Origin: Bin5 sp009843665
GTDB lineage: Bacteria > Chloroflexota > Anaerolineae > Caldilineales > Caldilineaceae
Length of the DNA: 64,000 bases
Reading direction: 5' to 3'
NCBI GenBank assembly: GCA_965220285.1
Contig: OZ244818.1
Span: forward strand, 1,550,001-1,614,000
Below, piece by piece: positions 60,953-64,000 of this stretch (position 1 is the first letter of the stretch; each line of letters begins with the position of its first letter). Under the pieces are notes generated by a model that was not told the origin of the DNA, searched no databases, and saw nothing but the letters and a program-made list of their open reading frames with translations. The position numbers and the translations under genes are program-made.

Positions 60953-61783
60953 TCACTCCGCTTCAAGTTGTTCCGGCGTCAACTGATGCCAGAAGAGTTC
61001 ACCGGACTCGATAGTGTCCTGGATTCGGTCGTCCCGATAGAGGCCTGAGACGACCGCGAATGCGCGCTTGCCGGTGAACCGGGTCATGAATTCGGCGTTG
61101 CGGATAGCCCTTGAAGTGTCCCGTCCATTGGCGGTGAAGGAGATTTCCACGGCTACATAGCAGGTCTCTCCGTCCTCTGCTGTGGCTTCCATGATCAGGT
61201 CGGCCACGCGGAAGCTTCTCAGATCGTCAACGGAAATACCAGCTGTGTCGGCTAAATCGATTAGGTCCAGGAGTTCTTCTTGCGAGAGGTTCTTCGTCCT
61301 CCGCAGATTCAGGTCCCTTGCAATTATGGCGGCGTCGGCAAGCGCGACATTTCTGGCATGGGCACCCTTCAGTTGCCCCAGGTCATCGGTAATCCTCTTA
61401 AACATGACATCGTGCCCGTCCAACCTGGCATCGACACTATCCAATCGGGCGTCGACCCTATCCAACCTGGCATCGACCCCATCCAACCGGGCGTCGACAC
61501 CATCGAAACGAGCTTCGACCCTATCGAAACGACCGTCAACGCCGTCGAAACGAGCTTCGACCCCGTCGAAACGGGTATTTGTGGCTGCCACAAACCGGTC
61601 CATCTGAGCCTTGAACTCGTTCATTTCCGATTTGAATTCGCGCATCTCCGCAACAAACATGGCAAAGTTGTGAGGAAGATCCAACAGTTCACGAGACAGC
61701 AGGCGTGCGCGCAGGGCTTCAAGCCACTCAGGGTGCTCGTCAAGAACTTGGATCAGGTCCTCCATCGTGTTGATTGTACTCAC
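60953..61783 (-). CDS. Coiled-coil protein with PD-(D/E)xK-like C-terminal domain
   Basis: 276 residues from GTG 61783 (GGAG eight bases upstream). Residues 1-65 are helical (LEALRARLLSRELLDLPHNF). Then about eight heptads of the form FDGVEAR/LDGVDAR make a parallel coiled coil. The C-terminal 130 residues include LADAAIIARDLN, an acidic DLIMEATAEDG, and YVAVEISFTANGRDTSRAI, where E-x-S replaces the usual E-x-K of the PD-(D/E)xK fold. It looks like the DUF-type putative nucleases common in filamentous phototrophs and Chloroflexota. Function unknown. The heptads are encoded by a DNA minisatellite. Confidence 0.7.
   Translation of the reverse strand: MSTINTMEDLIQVLDEHPEWLEALRARLLSRELLDLPHNFAMFVAEMREFKSEMNEFKAQMDRFVAATNTRFDGVEARFDGVDGRFDRVEARFDGVDARLDGVDARLDRVDARLDSVDARLDGHDVMFKRITDDLGQLKGAHARNVALADAAIIARDLNLRRTKNLSQEELLDLIDLADTAGISVDDLRSFRVADLIMEATAEDGETCYVAVEISFTANGRDTSRAIRNAEFMTRFTGKRAFAVVSGLYRDDRIQDTIESGELFWHQLTPEQLEAE
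61421..61575. repeat. 21-bp minisatellite within the coiled-coil gene
   Basis: Seven complete 21-base units plus a partial one, related by CAACCTGGCATCGAC, CAATCGGGCGTCGAC and GAAACGAGCTTCGAC variants. Two sub-types (first four units versus last three) show it grew by local duplication. Each unit encodes one heptad, so copy-number change keeps the frame. Confidence 0.85.
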
Positions 61784-62150
61784 ATCCGCCTCTCCGCAGT
61801 AGAACTATTCTGTCAAAGGGTCGACGATTGCTACTGAATTGGCCAGCTTCGCAGGACTGTCCCTGTCTCTAATCTCGCACACGTGTTCTTTCCCATCATC
61901 ATACCCCAGTCACGCACTTCAGACAAAGCGTTTTCGACGCCGATATCGAGGCGGGCCTCTTACTTTTCTTATACGGTGCACTTATGTTCCTCTAACTTTG
62001 CGTTGACTTCAATCTAATGTTGGGCGGTTATCCTGATAGTTGCATGTGGCGGTCAGGCGGCCACATAGAAATTCACACAGAACCATCAGTTCGGATAGCG
62101 CCCCAGGAGCAGAAGAGCCGGCGCTAAATGGAAAGTTCAGGAGGCACAAA
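61784..62150. other. Intergenic region upstream of hsp20
   Basis: 367 bases with a lower G+C part near 61900-62040. TTGACT at 62003-62008 is a possible -35, but no good -10 lies at the right spacing. No CIRCE element (TTAGCACTC/GAGTGCTAA) is present. No gene seen besides the Hsp20 leader. Confidence 0.45.
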
Positions 62151-62624
62151 ATGAGTAGAATCGTACGATGGGACCCGTTCCGTGAGATGATATCGGTGCA
62201 CAATCAGATGGACCAGCTCGTGGGTGATCTTTTCCGGGAGCCGGATGGATGGCAAGGCAACGGCAAAGGCGGCCACATGCGCCTGCCGCTGGATGTCAGC
62301 GAGGATGACAACAGCTACAGTGTGACGGCGTCACTGCCCGGCATCGACCCGGCCGACCTCGAGATCAGTTTTTCAGAGAATTCGCTTACCATCCAGGGCG
62401 AGACCCAGGCGGAAAGCGTTGAGGAAAACGCAAAGTGGCATCTGCGGGAACGCAGCTTCGGCAGGTTCGTGCGCAGCATCACGTTGCCGGCAGCCGTAAA
62501 CGCCGACGACATCAGCGCCGACTACGAGGACGGCGTTCTCACCCTGACCCTGCCGAAGGCAGACGAGGTCAAGCCCCGGATCATTGCAGTGCGCGGCTCC
62601 AGTGAAGAAGCGGTTGCAGCCTAG
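62151..62624 (+). CDS. Small heat shock protein, Hsp20/alpha-crystallin family
   Basis: 157 residues from ATG 62151 (AGGAGGCAC six bases upstream); an upstream in-frame start at 62040 is rejected. N-terminal MSRIVRWDPFREMISVHNQM, then the alpha-crystallin domain (LPLDVSEDDNSYSVTASLPG, SLTIQGETQAE, FGRFVRSITLPAAVNADDI) ending in the conserved A-D-Y-E-D-G-V-L-T-L-T-L-P and a short C-terminal tail with the PRIIAV variant of the IxI anchor. Holdase chaperone forming oligomers in the cytosol. A terminator follows. Confidence 0.95.
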   Translation: MSRIVRWDPFREMISVHNQMDQLVGDLFREPDGWQGNGKGGHMRLPLDVSEDDNSYSVTASLPGIDPADLEISFSENSLTIQGETQAESVEENAKWHLRERSFGRFVRSITLPAAVNADDISADYEDGVLTLTLPKADEVKPRIIAVRGSSEEAVAA

Positions 62625-62656
62625 ACTGACTCTCATTCGCAAAAAAGAAGAACCCC

Positions 62657-62697
62657 AAGAGGCACTGGCTGTGAGGCCGGTGCCTCTTCTTGTATTT
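62657..62697 (+). terminator. Rho-independent terminator after hsp20
   Basis: AAGAGGCACTGGC (62657-62669), loop TGTGAG, GCCGGTGCCTCTT (62676-62688), with a single G-U pair, followed by CTTGTATTT. The T tract is interrupted but the stem is strong. Confidence 0.75.
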
Positions 62698-62940
62698 CGC
62701 CTCAGGTCCGAAATGGGAGGGGAGGAGCCCCGACAACAGGCTCTGCCGGGGCCCCACAAGGAGGAAGGAAGGAGAATGGTCGCGGTGGAAGCCTTTGAGA
62801 TGCCGACCCCACTCGACACCAGCTTCAACCACTTGGGACAAATATACCCCAGTTTCAGGCCTGATTCACTATGCAAATTGCATAATAATTTCTCTGTTTC
62901 GCTGGATGGTTTGACTGCAGTGGGTGACTGTTCGGCGGAC
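62698..62940. other. Intergenic region between hsp20 and selD
   Basis: No supported gene. A perfect palindrome, TATGCAAATTGCATA, lies at 62870-62884, about 60 bases upstream of the selD promoter, and could be a repressor site. The ORF at 62584-62970 plus runs through the terminator and is not credible. Confidence 0.45.
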
Positions 62941-62971
62941 TTGCCCGCTTGCGACGTGCAATTTGTATAAT
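62941..62971 (+). promoter_or_regulatory. Candidate promoter of selD
   Basis: TATAAT at 62966-62971 with TTGCCC (62941-62946) 19 bases upstream. The spacing is longer than the 17-base optimum and the -35 is weak. The predicted leader to ATG 63061 is about 80 bases. Confidence 0.45.
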
Positions 62972-63060
62972 AGTGGTATCAGGCTGGCGTCGTGAGCGGT
63001 TCAGCATGGGCCTGTGTTAGAATTGTGAAGCAGGATTAGAACGACTCAGGACGCAGAGAG

Positions 63061-64000
63061 ATGACAGAGACGACCTTACCGCTTACTGCGCGCGTCGCCT
63101 GCGCGGGTTGAGCCTCAAAACTCCCTCCCGGGACGTTGTCGCAGGTCGTGCGACAGATGGCTGCGGTCTTTCCGCAAACTGAATATCCGGATGTTCTGAT
63201 CGGTTTAGGCAAACCTGACGATGCGGCCGTCTACCGCCTGGATGACGAACGGGTTCTCATTCAGACGACCGACTTCTTCACGCCAATCGTTGATGATCCC
63301 TGGCTGTACGGAGCGATTGCCGCGGCCAACTCGATGAGCGACGTCTACGCAATGGGGGGAGAGGTGCGTGTCTGCCTCAATATTGCCGGATTTCCTGAAG
63401 ATCTGCCGGCACAGGTAGTAGCGGAAATTCTGGCGGGAGGCGCGGCCAAAGTGCAGGAGGCGGATGCTGCGATCGCCGGAGGACATACAGTCACCAATCC
63501 TGAGCCGTTCTATGGCTTGAGCGTCACGGGCGTCGCCGCCCCCGGTTCTCTGTTTCGAAAGGGAAGCGCGGCGGCAGGTGATCATTTGGTCCTGACCAAA
63601 CCGCTGGGCACCGGCATCATCACCACGGCAGCCAAGCTCACGGGGCAGGCCGAGAGTTCGGCGTCCCGCAAAGCGAGGCGGGCCCTGGGCAAGCCGGACC
63701 TGCAGCCTGCCCACCTTGAACAGGCCATCAATTCCATGACGCGCTTGAACCGCGCGGCGGCTCATGCAGGCTGTGCCGCGGGGGTACGGAGCGGCACGGA
63801 TATCACCGGCTACGGCCTGTTGGGTCACGCGGTCGAACTGGCGACTGCGTCGGCGGCTGATACGCCGGTCCAACTCCAGATTGAAGCAGAGAGTGTGCCG
63901 GCCCTACCCGGGGTCTTCGAATATATCGAGTCCGGCTATCTGACCCGAGGAAGCGTGCGTAATCCAGAGCACTTTGGAGGGCATGTGGCTGTGGCCCCCA
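63061..64000 (+). CDS. selD: Selenide, water dikinase with Sec at the catalytic position (partial, cut by window end)
   Basis: Open from ATG 63061 to the window edge (313 codons; family about 345) if the TGA at codon 17 (63109-63111) is read as selenocysteine. The N-terminus TARVACAG-U-ASKLPPGTLS aligns with the GAGCGCKISP segment of E. coli SelD: U17 stands at catalytic Cys17, Lys20 is kept, and Ser replaces Cys19. Downstream landmarks fit SelD: GLGKPDDAAVYRL, TTDFFTPIVDDPWLYGAIAA, SDVYAMGG, IAGGHTV, DITGYGLLGHAVEL. It makes selenophosphate from selenide and ATP for Sec-tRNA synthesis. A gene finder that stops at TGA would begin at ATG 63157 and lose the active site. A hairpin with SECIS geometry follows the TGA. 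Confidence 0.93.
63137..63155 (+). promoter_or_regulatory. Bacterial SECIS element in selD
   Basis: TGTCGCA (63137-63143), loop GGTCG (63144-63148), TGCGACA (63149-63155): a perfect 7-bp stem, loop beginning with G, 32 bases after the UGA, inside the accepted 16-37 base range. The GCAGGUC portion also occurs in the apical stem-loop of the E. coli fdhF SECIS. Confidence 0.8.

Noticed and set aside
61421..61575. CRISPR array
   Set aside because: The 21-bp units are contiguous without spacers and lie in a coding frame, so this is a minisatellite.
63205..63873. 222-codon minus-strand ORF
   Set aside because: Antisense to selD; the plus strand has all SelD motifs in frame.

Overview
The window looks like chromosomal DNA of a GC-rich, free-living or host-associated member of the Chloroflexota (a Caldilinea/Anaerolineae-like lineage is my best guess). 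The evidence is indirect: secreted proteins with long Thr-Pro linkers after lipoprotein or Tat signals, several phytanoyl-CoA-dioxygenase-like oxygenases in one cluster, an ISKra4-type insertion sequence, scattered housekeeping genes (dnaN, gyrA, uvrB and dnaE each alone rather than in the usual dnaA-dnaN-recF-gyrB order), and promoters placed directly against start codons, as in phyla that use leaderless mRNAs. No rRNA, tRNA or CRISPR array was found.

Layout. 161-6332 (+): a YfbK-like VWA lipoprotein, a small antitoxin-like protein and a very large caspase-like protease fused to an alpha/beta hydrolase. 6373-14613 (-): the ABC-F ATPase Uup, an acyl-CoA ligase, two membrane proteins, an HNH nuclease, a hypothetical protein and a Tat-exported clan GH-A-like glycosidase with its own promoter. 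15156-19630 (+): a 1225-residue SH3b-repeat surface protein and a small selenoprotein. 19761-25035 (-): NIF3, DUF951, a bactofilin-like membrane protein, a LmbE/PIG-L deacetylase and a membrane-fused spermidine-synthase-like protein. 25260-27727 (+): a cyanophycinase-like protein with a CysRS-like tail, an oxygenase and a HigA antitoxin next to a decayed HigB. Then dnaN (-), an ECF sigma/putative anti-sigma pair (+), gyrA and uvrB (-), an ISKra4-family element (36657-38115), a GH3-like membrane-anchored protein (+), a heterodimeric ABC exporter with its MarR regulator (-), fabF-fabH (+), three oxygenases around a zinc alcohol dehydrogenase (+), rhaB-rhaI (-), dnaE (-), a coiled-coil/nuclease-like protein (-), hsp20 (+) and the start of selD (+, cut by the window end).

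Most notable result. Two genes carry an in-frame UGA at the exact redox position of a known selenoprotein family. One is an 88-residue SelW-like (Rdx family) protein at 19364-19630 with a CxxU motif. The other is selenide, water dikinase SelD at 63061-64000, with UGA at codon 17, the position of the catalytic Cys of E. coli SelD. Each UGA is followed at the right distance by a hairpin matching the bacterial SECIS consensus. Conventional ORF calling loses the first gene entirely and truncates the second. SelD makes the selenophosphate that Sec insertion needs, so the two genes support each other and imply that selA, selB and selC lie elsewhere in this genome.

Other points of interest are unusual fusions (caspase plus hydrolase; cyanophycinase-like plus CysRS tail), a histone-H1-like tail on GyrA, a GH3 protein that has lost key catalytic residues, a 21-bp minisatellite encoding a heptad coiled coil, two kinds of dispersed repeat, and three promoters whose predicted transcription start coincides with the start codon.
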